Shown: positions 42,375 through 55,579 of the stretch, piece after piece
Numbering within the stretch: the first letter of the stretch is position 1
How the letters are laid out: each line of letters begins with the position of its first letter
Source: Neocallimastix lanati (nom. inval.)
Taxonomy: Eukaryota; Neocallimastigomycota; Neocallimastigomycetes; Neocallimastigales; Neocallimastigaceae
Direction of reading: 5' to 3'
DNA length: 64,000 nucleotides
NCBI GenBank assembly: GCA_016946835.1
Contig: JACVTC010000032.1
Coordinates: 1,177,501-1,241,500, forward strand
Notes under the pieces: model-generated
Database searches by the model: none
What the model saw: the letters and a program-made list of their open reading frames with translations, nothing else
What the model was told of the DNA's origin: nothing
Translations under genes and position numbers: made by a program

Positions 42375-42800
42375 ATATTATCATATATATAATGTTTCAA
42401 GAATTACATTACATATGAATTTAATTTATTATTTCTTGAGTTGTCAATATACCAATAAAAAATAAATATTATCTTTACATTTTATTTAATATTATTTATA
42501 TGATATATAAATGTAATTTATATAATATATATCAATTTTTGATAAATGTACAAATTAAAACCTCTTTTATTATTATTATTTTTTTTTTTTTTTTTTTTTG
42601 ATTTTTCCCTGTTTTTATCTTCTCGATAAGTATATAAATATATAGATATAAATATATATAATTAAAAAAGGATTCATATAAATTTTATAATTTTTTATCA
42701 TTTTAATAAAAATAAAATTTATAAAAAAAACATTAAATATATAATTTTATTTCATATTTATAACAAAAAAGAATAACTGTTAATAATACTTTTAATAACA

Positions 42801-42894
42801 TTAATAAAAATATTAATTGTAATTATAAAGGTATAATTTATACTCACTTAATAAAAATATTAATTGTAATTATAAAGGTATAATTTATACTCAC
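42801..42894. repeat. Two-copy 47-bp tandem duplication
   Basis: TTAATAAAAATATTAATTG begins at 42801 and again at 42848. The copies are identical by eye through TATACTCACTT. Confidence 0.9.
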
Positions 42895-43856
42895 TTATAA
42901 GTTTAATATTACACTTTAAATATTAACAAAATAACAGAATAATAAAGAAATTACTTTTTTCCTTAGAGAAATCAATTTATCAAATTGTTATTTTTTTATA
43001 ATATGTGTTAACCTTGAAATAATAATTAAATAAAATTAAAAAATTAAAATTATAATATATATAAACAATAAAAATTTTATAGAAAATATTTTATAATTTC
43101 TAAAATTTTATTTAATAATATATCTATTTAAATAATATCTATTTTATGATTTTATTATACATATAATTAAAATGTAAGGAATTATTTATTATTATTATAT
43201 TACAATATATATGTAAAAACTATTTCTATTATTATATTAAAGAATCTGTGAAATAAACTCTATTATTTATTATTTATTATTACATTTTATTTATAAATTA
43301 GTAATTTTTGTTATTTTAATTATTTATTATTTATAATTTATTAGCATTTGTGTTTTTTTCACCTATTATAACTATTAGATGAGATTTCAATATATGTAAA
43401 TTAATTATTTAAATTGCATAATATATTAGTTTTTATTTATATTTAAATCAAAATCTTTAAATTTTTAAAAAAAAAAAAAAAAAAATCTTAATTTTTTTTT
43501 ATATTTAATATAAATTTCTTTTTTCAATTTTAATTTTAATAAATTTAAAATATATTTAAAATATATTATTACCAAATTTTAAAAATATAATTATTGTTCA
43601 ATAATATATTAGAATTGATTGAAATAACATGTAAAGATCTCTTAAATATGTATGAAAAATATAAGAAAAACTATCATAATCATATGTTTTTTATTTCTTT
43701 TATTTTTTTAATTATATTCAGAAACGATATTATAATACATAAAAAGAAAAAATTAAAATGTAATACAATGTACACGTTTTTAGACAAAATTTAAAGTACA
43801 AATTTCACCACAAATATTTCATATGTCACGTCATCATAATTATTTACATTACTTTA

Positions 43857-44275
43857 TTTTTTTTTTTTTATTTTTTATTTATTATTTATTATTTATTTTT
43901 TATTTATAATTTTTTATTTATTATTTATTTATTATTTATTATTTATTTTTTATTTATTATTTATTTTTTATTTATTATTTATTATTTATTTTTTATTTAT
44001 TATTTATTTATTATTTATCAATTATTATTTATTATTTATTAATTATTATTTATTATTTATTATTTATTATTTATTATATATTATTTATTATTTATTATTT
44101 ATTATTTATTATTTATTATTTATTATTTATTATTTATTATTTATTATTTATTATTTATTATTTATTATTTATTTGTTATTTATTATTTATTATTGATTAT
44201 TGATTATTGATTATTGATTATATTACTTATTATTAATTATTAATTATTAATTATTGATTATTGATTATTTATTTT
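43857..44275. repeat. TTATTTATTA-type microsatellite
   Basis: About 420 bp of TTATTTA/TTATTTATTA units, with a TGATTATTGATTA variant block near 44200-44265. Confidence 0.9.
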
Positions 44276-45720
44276 ATATTTATTTAAATTATAGTATTGT
44301 GGATATTGTATGTAAATAAATATATTACTATATATAGTAATAATATACTAATATATTTAAACAATATAAATTTTTATTCCTTTGAAAATAAATTTTTTGC
44401 TAAAGATATTTTAACTGCAAACATTTTCATTTTTAAAAAAAATATCTAATATAAAAAAAAATATGTAAAAAAAGTTATATTAAAAAAATGTTGAGATTAT
44501 TATTTTAAGATTTTAAGAGACAAATGAAGAAAAAAAATTATAATAAAATTTATTTCATATATATATGAATATATATATATGAATTTGTTTATAGAAACAA
44601 ATAAAGAATAGCAGTTTATAATAAACAATATTTTCATATATATACATGAATATATTTACTATAATTTTAAGTAATTTACTAGTTTAAATCTATTATTGTT
44701 TAAAGTGGCGAAGTAGAATATAGAAATAAATTTTTATTATGTTATTATGTTTAAAAAATTATAAAATAAAATTTTTATTTTTTATATACAAAATAAATTA
44801 TTAATTTATTAAAATGTTTATAATAAATACAGTTTAAATTGATAAAACAAAATTTTGATTATAGCATAATTATTACAAATTAATTTATTAATTTATTAAA
44901 ATTTTTATAATATATAAAGAATAACAAATTACTATTGATCATAGCTTTAATTATTCCTTATTATTAAATGATGTAAAAAAATAAAAAGATATTATAAAAG
45001 AGTTTTGTATATAAAATATTGTTAATATAATAATTATTATTATATTTATTTATTTATTTATTTAGGTTAGAATATGTAAAATATTTATGAAAAAGCTTCA
45101 AATGGGAGTATTACATGAATATGATGTAATTTACAATAGAGTATTACATTAAATAGTATATTACAAGAAATAGTATATAGCCTTTTAAAATAATAATTAT
45201 AAATAATTAATTAGTTAATTAGTAAATAAATTAATAATAATAATAAAAAATAATAGTTAATTATAATATTTAATTAGAAAGATATCCTTATTTTTTTAAT
45301 TATAAAAATATCTTAATGTTTTTTTAAATTGTATGATTGTAGAAAATTTTAAAAAACATAAAAATCTTTTCATCTAGTTATTATTTTTTTTAATTATTAT
45401 TATAAGTTAGTATTTATATTATTTAACATTTAAACCATAGTTCAACAATAATATTTCTTAAATAAATTTTATCGAATAAGATATTAATAAAAATATAATA
45501 CTAAAATAATTAATAATATTTAATTATAAAGGTATCTTAATTTTTTTTTTATTCTTTAATCTAAGTAATTGTTTAAAAATAATCAAAATTTTTATGATCT
45601 TTCCATCTGATTACTTTTTTTAATTTGTTATTATATTTAATTATTTATTTATTAATTATTTATTTGAATAAAACAATAATAATTTTTCAGTTTAATGTAA
45701 TATATATTATTTACAATTAT

Positions 45721-45754
<34 letters not shown>

Positions 45755-45770
45755 GAATAACATCTAAAAC

Positions 45771-45794
45771 AATTAACTCATAAATGAGTTAATT
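45771..45794. repeat. 24-bp palindrome
   Basis: AATTAACTCAT, a two-base spacer AA, then the exact reverse complement ATGAGTTAATT. It directly follows a 31-nt T run and has no associated gene. Confidence 0.75.
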
Positions 45795-45932
45795 ATATAT
45801 ACCAAATTCGAATGTGCTACATTTCGCATTATTGCTTTTTTAACTATGTTATTTAATGACATAATAAAAAATTTTTTAAACAAATATAAATAAATAAATA
45901 ATAAATAAAAAATAATTTTAATTCTATATATA

Positions 45933-46104
45933 TTAGATAATAATAATAATGGATTATAATTATTTTTATTTTATATTAGATAATAATAATAATGGATTAT
46001 AATTGTTTTTATTTTATATTAGATAATAATAATAATGGATTATAATTGTTTTTATTTTATATTAGATAATAATAATAATGGATTATAATTATTTTTAATT
46101 ATTA
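45933..46104. repeat. 43-bp tandem repeat, four copies
   Basis: TTAGATAATAATAATAATGG begins at 45933, 45976, 46019 and 46062. The copies are almost identical, varying ATTATT/TTGTTT, and the last copy diverges at its end. Confidence 0.92.
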
Positions 46105-46379
46105 AAGAATATTAATTTATATATTTATTTTAAAGACATATTAAAACTTTTAATTTTAATTTTTATGTTAAGAAATATTTTATTTTTTAAAAACATTTAA
46201 AGAATTTTTTTTTTTTTTTTTTATATTTTTAAGATATTAAAGACTTTTTATTTTTAAATATTTATATATATATATTTATACAATTAAATATTAATAAATA
46301 ATTTGTTATTAAATTTATAATTATTATATTTCTATTAATAACTTTTATATTTATATCATTAGCATCAATATTTTTATAT

Positions 46380-46424
<45 letters not shown>

Positions 46425-47338
46425 ATAAAAATAAAATATTCATTATTTTAATACAAAAATTAAAGGTTTATATCTTAAAAAATAAATTCTTTAAATATTT
46501 ATAAAAATTAGATATTTTTTAAAAAAAAAATTTTTTTTATATTTAAAATGAACAAATAAAATATCCTTTAAAAATAAAATATTTAAATAGAAATGTTTTC
46601 ATTTAGTTATAAATTATATAATACACCATATTACAAAAAGGAAAAAATAAAGGACTAAACAATTAATGTAAAACCTTATTGTGATATATAAAAATACTCC
46701 CTCCAAATTATTACTTATTTATATTAAAAAATTACTGTTCTAAATTGCATAACACTACATTGTAAAAGGTAGCATTGCTAAATGATACTGTGGTGTATTT
46801 CGTAAAATTTAGAGTGTAAAATTTTTAATAAATAAATAAATTAATAAAAAATAAATAATATTATGATATATATATTAAATAAATATATTAAACTATACAA
46901 GCTAGAAAACAAATGTTTTCTATCTCTTAAAGATCAATAACCTTTAAAGTTTTGTAACAAATGAAATTTAAATTTTATGTAACAATTAATTCTTCTACAT
47001 AGTTCTTAATTGATGAAATTTCTAACTTTTTAAATATAAAATATTAAATATTTTTAAATTCTCTTTTTTAATTCCATATTACACAAAAAATTACAATAAT
47101 TTTTATTTCTAATTTCTTAATACCAATATATATATATTAATTATTAATTAACATTATTTTTTTTTTATTATTATTAAAAACAATTTATTAATTATTTAAA
47201 AATAATAAATATATTAAAACTTATTTATTTAGTATTATATTTTATTCATGAATACATGTTTAAATATAATATTATAAACAAATAAACAAAACGATATTAT
47301 CATAACATAGATATTGATTTTCCTTTATAATTTTTTTA

Positions 47339-48386
47339 TTAATTATCTATTTCAGTATTAGGTATTTCTTCAACAGGTGAATTATTTTGAGTTTCATTGA
47401 GTTGCACTGTTACATCTTCAGTAGGTATTTCTTCAGCAGGTGGATTATTTTGTGTTTCATTGAGTTGCACTGGTACATCTTCAGAAACTTGATTACTCTC
47501 GCTTACTGCATCTTTAATTAAATTAATATTATTTATATTTTTGTTTCCATCATCATCGTCATGTATATAAAAAAATTAAAGATAAGAGAAAATAAATAAA
47601 TAAAAAAAAAAAGAATATTTTTTATTTTTTTTTTTTTTTTGTAAATATAAAAAAAAAAAATTTTTATTAGATATAATAATCAAATACCTTTTATATCACT
47701 TTTTGCATTTTCAAAAGTTTCTGATACATGATCAAATGAAGTTGTATGATTTTCTGGGACTTTATTTAATTTACCATCTTTCTTCCGTTCTAGATTAAGA
47801 AGATCATCTTGATTTTGATTAACTGAATTATCACCATAAAGTTTAAATGATTGACGAGTTGATTCACTTAATGTACGTTGCTTTGGTTTTCTTTGTCTAA
47901 CAGTTTCACTATCATCTTTAGAGGTCTTAGATACTGTTGTTGTAAGAAGTTTGTCATTTTTTTTCATTTTCATTCCTTTACCACTTGAACTTGAATTAGG
48001 AACTATTAAATCATTTTGTTTTTTTTTTCTAAGACCAGAAGTACCAGTAGTTCTTGTACGATTTGCTTTTAACATACCAGCACTATATATACTTTCGGTA
48101 GTTTCTAATGGAGACTTTTCTCTCTTTATTTCTTCATTCTCATTCTTTTTAATTGGTGGAACATGTTTTTGTTTGGATTTTTGTCTCACTGGATAATTTT
48201 CTGGATAAATTGATATATTTCTTAAATAGACTTCAGTAATTAATCTATCTTTTTCCCATTGCTCAACCGAACAACTTGGTTTTCTTTCCTTTAATCTTTT
48301 AAGTAAAGTCTTTTTTATATATAATTATAATATATTATTTATATTTTATGAGATTAAAAATGCATTATGCAATTTTTTTTATTAAA

Positions 48387-48442
<56 letters not shown>

Positions 48443-50494
48443 AGTAAACTAACATATATACATATATTTATATTTATATAATTACCAATGATTCTCTATT
48501 CATTTCATCTTCTAATCTTTTATTTTGCTCAGCATGCAAACTTCTGAATACAGGTTCAATAACATCATTATTATCATCTAAGTTAGTAGTACCAACATTA
48601 TTTCTTCCCTGATAAATCATTCTATTCAAAATATTTTGATTATTTTTTCTAATTTCATCTTCTTTATCTATAAATCATAAATTTCATTTATATATTATAT
48701 GTAAACATGAAAAAAGAAAGAATTATCTTATTTAATGATAACAATAAAAAAAATAAAATAAATTCTATTATTAAATTAATATTAATTTTTAATATACCTT
48801 TTTTCAGTTGTTTAGCCTTTAAATTTTGATCAATATGAGCATACTTTTTCGGTGCATTATTATCAACTGTTTTTTTAATATTTAAAATATTCATTTTATG
48901 AATAGAATATACATAATTATTCCACATATTAGCCATATATCGATTGCAAGATGGTTTTACTGATACGAATGATCTATAATTCTTTAAGTTTTTTTTACTT
49001 AATTTTACATATTTATTAGATTTCGTACTTTTACCACCACTTGAAGATGGTGGTACCTTTAGGTAAGGTTTTTCCTTTTTTTCTTCTTTTTCTTCATCTT
49101 CACCCTCATCTTCAGAGCCGTGAATAGATATATCACCAGCAATTACTCTGCGTCTTTCCGTTTCTATTTCATCTAATTCATCTTGTTCTTTAATTTCTCT
49201 CGTTTTCACCTCATTATCTGTTGTTTCCCCGGTATTTTTTCTACGAGAAGAATTTCTTAATCCTTGATTATTAATTTTTTTACCCACAGGAGCACTATTA
49301 AATCTACCGTATTTGTTGGTTTTACTAATACTTTTTCCATTACCATCTGAGTTATTGCACTTAATATGTTTACCATTATTATCAACATTATTAAAACTAA
49401 TTTTATTATTTTTTTTACTCTTATTATTTATATTAACATTATCTTCATTGGTATTATTAGCTTTTCATAAATAATTTATAGTAATATTTATTAGTATTAT
49501 AATTAGTATTAGTATTATTTAAGCAATTTATTATTTTTATTATTATTATTAATGTAATTTATTATTATTATTATTATTATTAATGTAATTTTTTATTATT
49601 ATTATTATTATTATTTTTATTACACTTTGTATTATATATATATATATATTATATATTACAATCATTGTTACTCTTATTAATGTTATCTTCATTATTATTA
49701 TCACTCTTACTATCGTTATTAATATTATTTCTATTCTCACCTTCATCTTTCTCTTCATTGTTATTATTATCATTACTACCATCGTCATTCACATTTATTT
49801 CTCTTGTTTTTATTTCATTACTATTACTATTATTATCATTATTAATATCATTATTGCTATTATCATTACTATTTCCTAATTCATTTATTAATGATACAGC
49901 ATTTTCAGTCTGTTGTTTAATTTCATCTTGAACTTTATCCAATAGCAATTTATCACTCTCCTTTTGATTATCAAGATTCTGATCTGTTTGTTCAACAATT
50001 CCATTATTTATATTAATGTCGATTTCTCTTGTTTTTGACACTTCTACATCATCATTATCATAATTTGCTAATGTTTGTGCGGTTGTAGATTCATTAATTT
50101 CAACATTTGTCTCGGTCTCCGTAGTTGTTGGTACATTTGTCTGGATAATTCCGGTATCTTCTGGTTTTGTTTCTTCTTCTTTATTATCTGAATGATGTAA
50201 TTCTTCATTATTAACTATTTTTAAAAATATGTATATTATGTATATTAATTCGTGATATTGCAGTTATAGAATTAAAATTGAAATTCAATTTTTTAATTAA
50301 TATTAATAAACCTACCTAAATTTTGAATTTGAAGATCATTATTACTTTGTTCTTTTTATATATAAATATAATATATTAATATAATTAAAATACAACTATT
50401 TAAAAATATATATTGACTTTTCATTTATTATTCATCTTAAAAATATTTATATGTTACTATAGATCTATATTTATATACCTCCATTAGATTCCAT
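47339..50494 (-). CDS. CFAP97/hemingway-domain protein, probable flagellar protein
   Basis: Seven exons in coding order: 50494-50479, 50351-50316, 50214-49672, 49460-48798, 48667-48486, 48309-47688, 47511-47339; 744 residues in frame. The conserved region is about residues 368-518: VYSIHKMNILNIKKTVDNNA, then a helix with HIDQNLKAKQLKK, EIRKNNQNILNRMI, LLKRLKERKPS and a Trp-containing end (EQWEKDRLITEVYLRN). This order matches CFAP97D1-type proteins, including the KPTVD-like and LKRLVDRKP-like motifs. CFAP97 family members act in cilia and sperm axonemes. The flanks are disordered: an Asn/Asp/Glu-rich N-terminus, a Lys/Ser-rich stretch after the domain, and a C-terminal 21-residue unit present twice. 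The first exon is only 16 nt; its ATG context and frame fit, but it is the weakest part of the model. Confidence 0.75.
47361..47486 (-). repeat. 63-bp coding tandem duplication
   Basis: Two copies (47361 and 47424 on the plus strand) at the C-terminus of the CFAP97-domain protein, each encoding 21 residues with core VQLNETQNN. They differ at a few positions, so the duplication is not brand new. Confidence 0.9.
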
Positions 50495-51127
50495 TGTATC
50501 TTAATTACTTTACCCAGTTTCAGTTAATGTCTCACCCAAATTAAAATAAAAAATAAATATTTTAACTAGAAGGTTTATTTTTTTAATGCACTTTTTTATT
50601 ATTTTAACAATAATTAAAAAAAAATAATTGACTATAATTTAGTATTTTAGTTATTTTATTTATAGATTTATAATTATATTTTTTTTTTTATTAATTGAAA
50701 AATATTATAATTTAATATTTTCTTCTATTAAAACGAAATATTTCTAATTAATTTTAATTATTTTTTTTTTTTTTATACAGTTCTCAAATTTAATTAAGTG
50801 ATGAACAATTACAGAAATCAAAATATTTTTCTTTTTTAATCAAAAATTTAATATAAAAGTAACATAACAATTATTTTATAATAATTTATTAAAAAATTAC
50901 AAACAAAAATATAATTTTTATAATAAAAAAATGAAAATATTTTTTAGGTCTTTTGGAAAAATTTTAATTTATATATACTTCATATATACATTAAAATAAT
51001 AATATATAAATAAATATTATATTATAATAATAAATATATATAATATATATATTTTGACTTTTATTCTAATTGTTAAAACAAAACTTTAAATTATTATTAA
51101 TAATGATGTTCAAATATAAAAAACGAA

Positions 51128-51160
<33 letters not shown>

Positions 51161-51624
51161 TAATTTGTATTACAATTTAATTTTTCATTTAGTTTTATTA
51201 TTATTATATATATATAATTTTTTTTTTATTATCATAATTAATTAAAATTATATATATAAATTTTTTTATTATTATTTGAACAGTACTTTTTTTTTTTTTC
51301 ATGGAGAAAATTAAATTTACTACATAAATTATGAATATGAAATAATATATAAATTTATAATTTCTCCAAACTTTAAAACATCTTTATATTTTAAAGATAA
51401 TATATTTCATAATAAAATAATATATATATCTATATTTCATACTAAAAACAAATTATTATGTAATACTTCTTAATTTTTGATTCATAAAAGACTAAAATCG
51501 ATAATTAATAATAAAAATTATATCTTATAAAAATGAAATTATAAATATAAATATCATAGAATAATAATAATAATAATATAAATTTATACCATTCATTTAT
51601 TTTTTTATTACTATTAAGATTAAT

Positions 51625-51692
<68 letters not shown>

Positions 51693-51850
51693 TTATTTAT
51701 TATAGTTATCTATTATATCATGATAATTATTTATTACTTTCATTTAATTTTTGAATTATTGATACTAATATAGCTTATAGGGAGGCAATAATTTAAAGGA
51801 AAAAAAAAATAATTAAAATAAAAAAAATATATATATAATATAATAAAATG

Positions 51851-51889
<39 letters not shown>

Positions 51890-52114
51890 AAAAAAAAAAA
51901 ATAAAAAAAAGAATAATTAAAATAAAAAAAAATAATTAAAATAAAAAAAATTAAAATAAAAAAAAAAAAAAAAAAAAAAGAAAATATAAAAAAATAAAAA
52001 ATGATATTATATAAAAATAAATGAAATTATTATTAAGAAAAAACTATAAAATAAAATTAGTAATTTTATAGAAATAGAAACAAAAAAATCAATTGGGAGA
52101 ATAAAAAATTTTAT

Positions 52115-52155
<41 letters not shown>

Positions 52156-52752
52156 GTAAAATTATTAAATAAAATTTTAAATTAATCTCAATTTATGTAT
52201 TATACATAATATATTAAATACTTATTTGATCTACTGTGAACAATTAAAATAATTATTATTATTATTAATTATTAGTTAATATTGTTATTGTATATATATA
52301 TATATATTTATTTAGGATTTAACAATTCACAGATATATAATTAATAATATATTTTAATATTTATCGCTAATACTACAAAGCTACAATATATATATATATA
52401 TATATATATAAAAGAAAGTTAACACCAATCTTCAAAGCAGATTATAACTGAAAGTGATGTAAATCCCAATATATAAGAGGAACACACAAAAATTGAGATG
52501 ATATAATATCATCCTTCAAAAGAAAAGTTTCCATTATAAAAATGTTATATATAAACTACATATTATAAAAAATATTTTAGATACATTCAATATTAATAGA
52601 ATAATAATATTAAATATTCGACTTTTAAAGGGAAATTATAGGATTACAAGTATATTTAAGAAAAAATTTTAATAATATTTAAATCGAATTAAAAAATTAA
52701 TATAATGTAAAAATTATTTTATTCATATAAAATTAAAAGTTAATTTAGAATA

Positions 52753-52802
<50 letters not shown>

Positions 52803-52807
52803 AATAG

Positions 52808-52990
52808 TTTAATAATATCAAGTTAATTTTTTTTTTTAAATTATTATAATCCTAATAATATCAAGTTAATTAATAATATCAAGTTAATTAATAATATCAA
52901 GTTAATTTTTTTTAAATTATAATTATCTTAATAATATCAAGTTAATTAATAATATCAAGTTAATTTTTTTTTAAATTATAATTATCCTAT
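52808..52990. repeat. Interspersed tandem repeat of AATAATATCAAGTTAATT
   Basis: The 18-bp unit occurs six times, singly or in blocks of two or three, separated by a T-run/AAATTATAATTATC spacer that also repeats. This suggests a two-level repeat. Confidence 0.85.
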
Positions 52991-53189
52991 TATAATATAG
53001 GATAAATATATATATACATATTTCTCCAATAAACCAATATTATCATTATAGAATAACTAGGTTTAAGGGGAAATATGTAAAATATATTAAAAATAAGCTC
53101 TAAATGTATTGAAATAAATTGTAATATAATTAATGTACAAGCCACAATATAGTATTATTTCTTAATCAGTATTAAATATAAAGCTGACA

Positions 53190-53190
53190 T

Positions 53191-53261
<71 letters not shown>

Positions 53262-53263
53262 TT
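53190..53263. repeat. TTTA tetranucleotide array
   Basis: About 18 TTTA units; a comparable array lies at 51629-51692. Confidence 0.9.
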
Positions 53264-53679
53264 ATTACTTTTTTATTTATTTATTATTTATTTACTATTT
53301 ATTATTATTTATTTATTTATTTATTTATATGCTTAGAAACATATGGTATTTCACACTTTTAAATATAATATTATAATTTTATAATTTTATAATTTTATTA
53401 TTTTTATTATTTATATATATATATATATATATAATTTTTTTATTATTATTATTTAATTTTATTTATTTTATATAAGTGCACTATAATTAATTTTTATTTA
53501 TATAATTTCTCTATTTTTGAATTGTACATATTAAACATTCAGAGAACAAATTTATTGAAATTTATATTATTATTTATATTTATATATTGATTAAATTATT
53601 TATTTATATTTTTTTGCATATAAAGATGATAAATTTTTTAGTAAGAATTATATTTATAATGGAATTTGTATTAATTAAA

Positions 53680-55579
53680 TTATAACATATCAAAAATAAC
53701 TCGGGCTTTTTTGTACGTAGACCAAATCTTTCTTATTTCTTCTAACGCAATTAAACCATCTTCCATCAAATATCCACTAATTAAACGTGGATCAACTTTT
53801 TCAAAATAAACATTACGAACTTCAATAAATTGATCACTAGACCTAGTCCACCAATTACCATAGGAAGAAGTAACTTCACTGGCTTCATTTTCTTCCATAT
53901 TAATTTCATCTTCATCTTCACCAATCTTATCTCTTTGAGTAACAACGAAAACAGGAACTTCACCTTCATGATAATAATTAGCAGCCATAGCTATACAAGC
54001 ACTACCCATTTTATTAACTACAGATCCATCTTCACCAACAACACGATCAACCCCTAAAAGACAGTAAGTAACCTTTTTTGTCTTTAAATAATAAGCCACA
54101 GAAGAATCAGTAATTACTGTAATAAAAATACGTGGATTTTTAGTATTTGGAAAATATCTTAAATTATTAGTTGTAATATAATCATTTAAACGTTGAGCAA
54201 GGTATAAAGCACCTTCATTTAGAGGACGTGATTCAGAAATAGTAACTTGTAACGTATATGGTTTTTGACTACTATGAACAGCATTGCATAAAGCTAATAA
54301 AAGCTTGTAAATAGTTGAACTAAAACTAGTTGTAAGTATTGAAATATTATAATCTGGTACAATATCAGTATTTTGATAGACATAATTTGGATCGAACATT
54401 GGGAAAAGATGTTGTATAGCATTTCTATTAATTCTTTTTTGAACTGTTGTTGCAGAATCCAAATAATCTTTAATACTGTTTGATAATGATTCTTGGAATT
54501 CAGCAGTATGATCTAATGAACTACCATGGGTATCAATAAAATTCTTAGCATCATTTAAAATTACACTTACATTATTAATAATTGATGTACTCATAGTTGG
54601 TCTAATTACTGAAATATGATGTGCAATATTCAATAAATAAAGGAAAGTTTGATTCAAATTTACAAATTTTTCTCTTGGTGTTTCTTCTGTTGCAACCTTA
54701 AGTAATGCTAAAGATTTCCAAGTATATTCTATAGCACCTGATGATCTATCTCTTTGTAATTCATATAAACCAGTATGAATCTTATCGGGTAAATACACAC
54801 GATCAATAATATCTTTAAGTTGAGGAACAATTTGATATTCGTTAATTTTTTGTGGTTCAACAAATGAAACTTCACTATTTTCAGAATCAAGTTTTATCTT
54901 TTTTGGATCAGTAATAATTTTAAAAAGATATGGATATACTTTTCAAATATATATATATATACACACATATTAATTTATATTTATTATTTGCATATCAAAT
55001 AAAAGAAAAAAGAAAAAATAATAATAACATAGAGTTTTATACGCACCTAAACCTTTAACACCATTATTATTAATTTTTAAAGGCTTTCCAGTTCTTATAA
55101 AATGTAAATCATGTTCACTGAAACCGGTTTTTTCTTTTATATCTGCAAGTGCTCTTTGTAAATATGATTTATCGCTTGGTTCAAGACTTCCAGTAATACC
55201 TTCATACATGAAATTTTACAAATTGATAGTTAAATTATTATATTTTAATAAAATAATAATATAACATTTTAAAAAATAAAATAAAATAAAAATGAATTTT
55301 TTATTAAATTTTATGGTTAAATTTAATTTTTAAGTTTATATATTTATGTAAATTACCTCCCCAATGATGTTGATATGAAGAAACTTTATCACTTCTTTTT
55401 AAAAGTAATATTTTATTTCCTTGAGTTTGTGGTAATAATGATTTTTTCCATTTTGGTATAGCTTGTGGTAATACATTGGTAGGTGGATCACTTATTGTCA
55501 ATAAAGAAGTAATTAATCTAAGTTGATTCATTTTATATATACCTATTGCTTCCCTATTTTTATTTAATAAATTTAACAT
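53680..55579 (-). CDS. NUDIX-like domain fused to eIF2B alpha/beta/delta-like domain
   Basis: Three exons in coding order: 55579-55357, 55199-55047, 54938-53680; 544 residues. The C-terminal 360 residues belong to the eIF2B alpha/beta/delta, MtnA and ribose-1,5-bisphosphate isomerase superfamily: ISESRPLNEGALYLAQRL near 370, LGVDRVVGEDGSVVNKMGS near 420 and a typical FEKVDPRLI end. The N-terminal 130 residues look like a NUDIX domain (beta strands with KILLLKRSDKVSSYQHHWGG, then a helix), but the box reads ADIKEKTG instead of REUxEExG, so most metal-binding residues are missing. Fusions of these two domains are, to my knowledge, known in fungi. Role unknown: regulatory eIF2B-like or a sugar-phosphate isomerase-like enzyme are both possible. 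The start could instead be the second Met, 17 codons downstream (55531). Confidence 0.85.

Larger units (their letters stand above)
50495..53679. other. Intergenic, repeat-rich
   Basis: No gene recognised. It contains A runs at 51128-51156, 51850-51886 and 52746-52800, a TTTA array at 51629-51692, an imperfect tandem repeat at 52808-52990 and a TTTA array at 53190-53263. A slightly less A/T-rich patch near 52430-52540 has no recognisable feature. Confidence 0.55.

Noticed and set aside
43594-43794. Open frame of 66 codons in the repeat-rich gene desert
   Set aside because: Starts with a non-ATG codon, has low complexity, and no continuation or similarity.
45105-46710. GGGAGTATT near 45105 and its complement AATACTCCC near 46697 as transposon terminal repeats
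   Set aside because: Only nine bases match, the flanks do not align and there is no target-site duplication.
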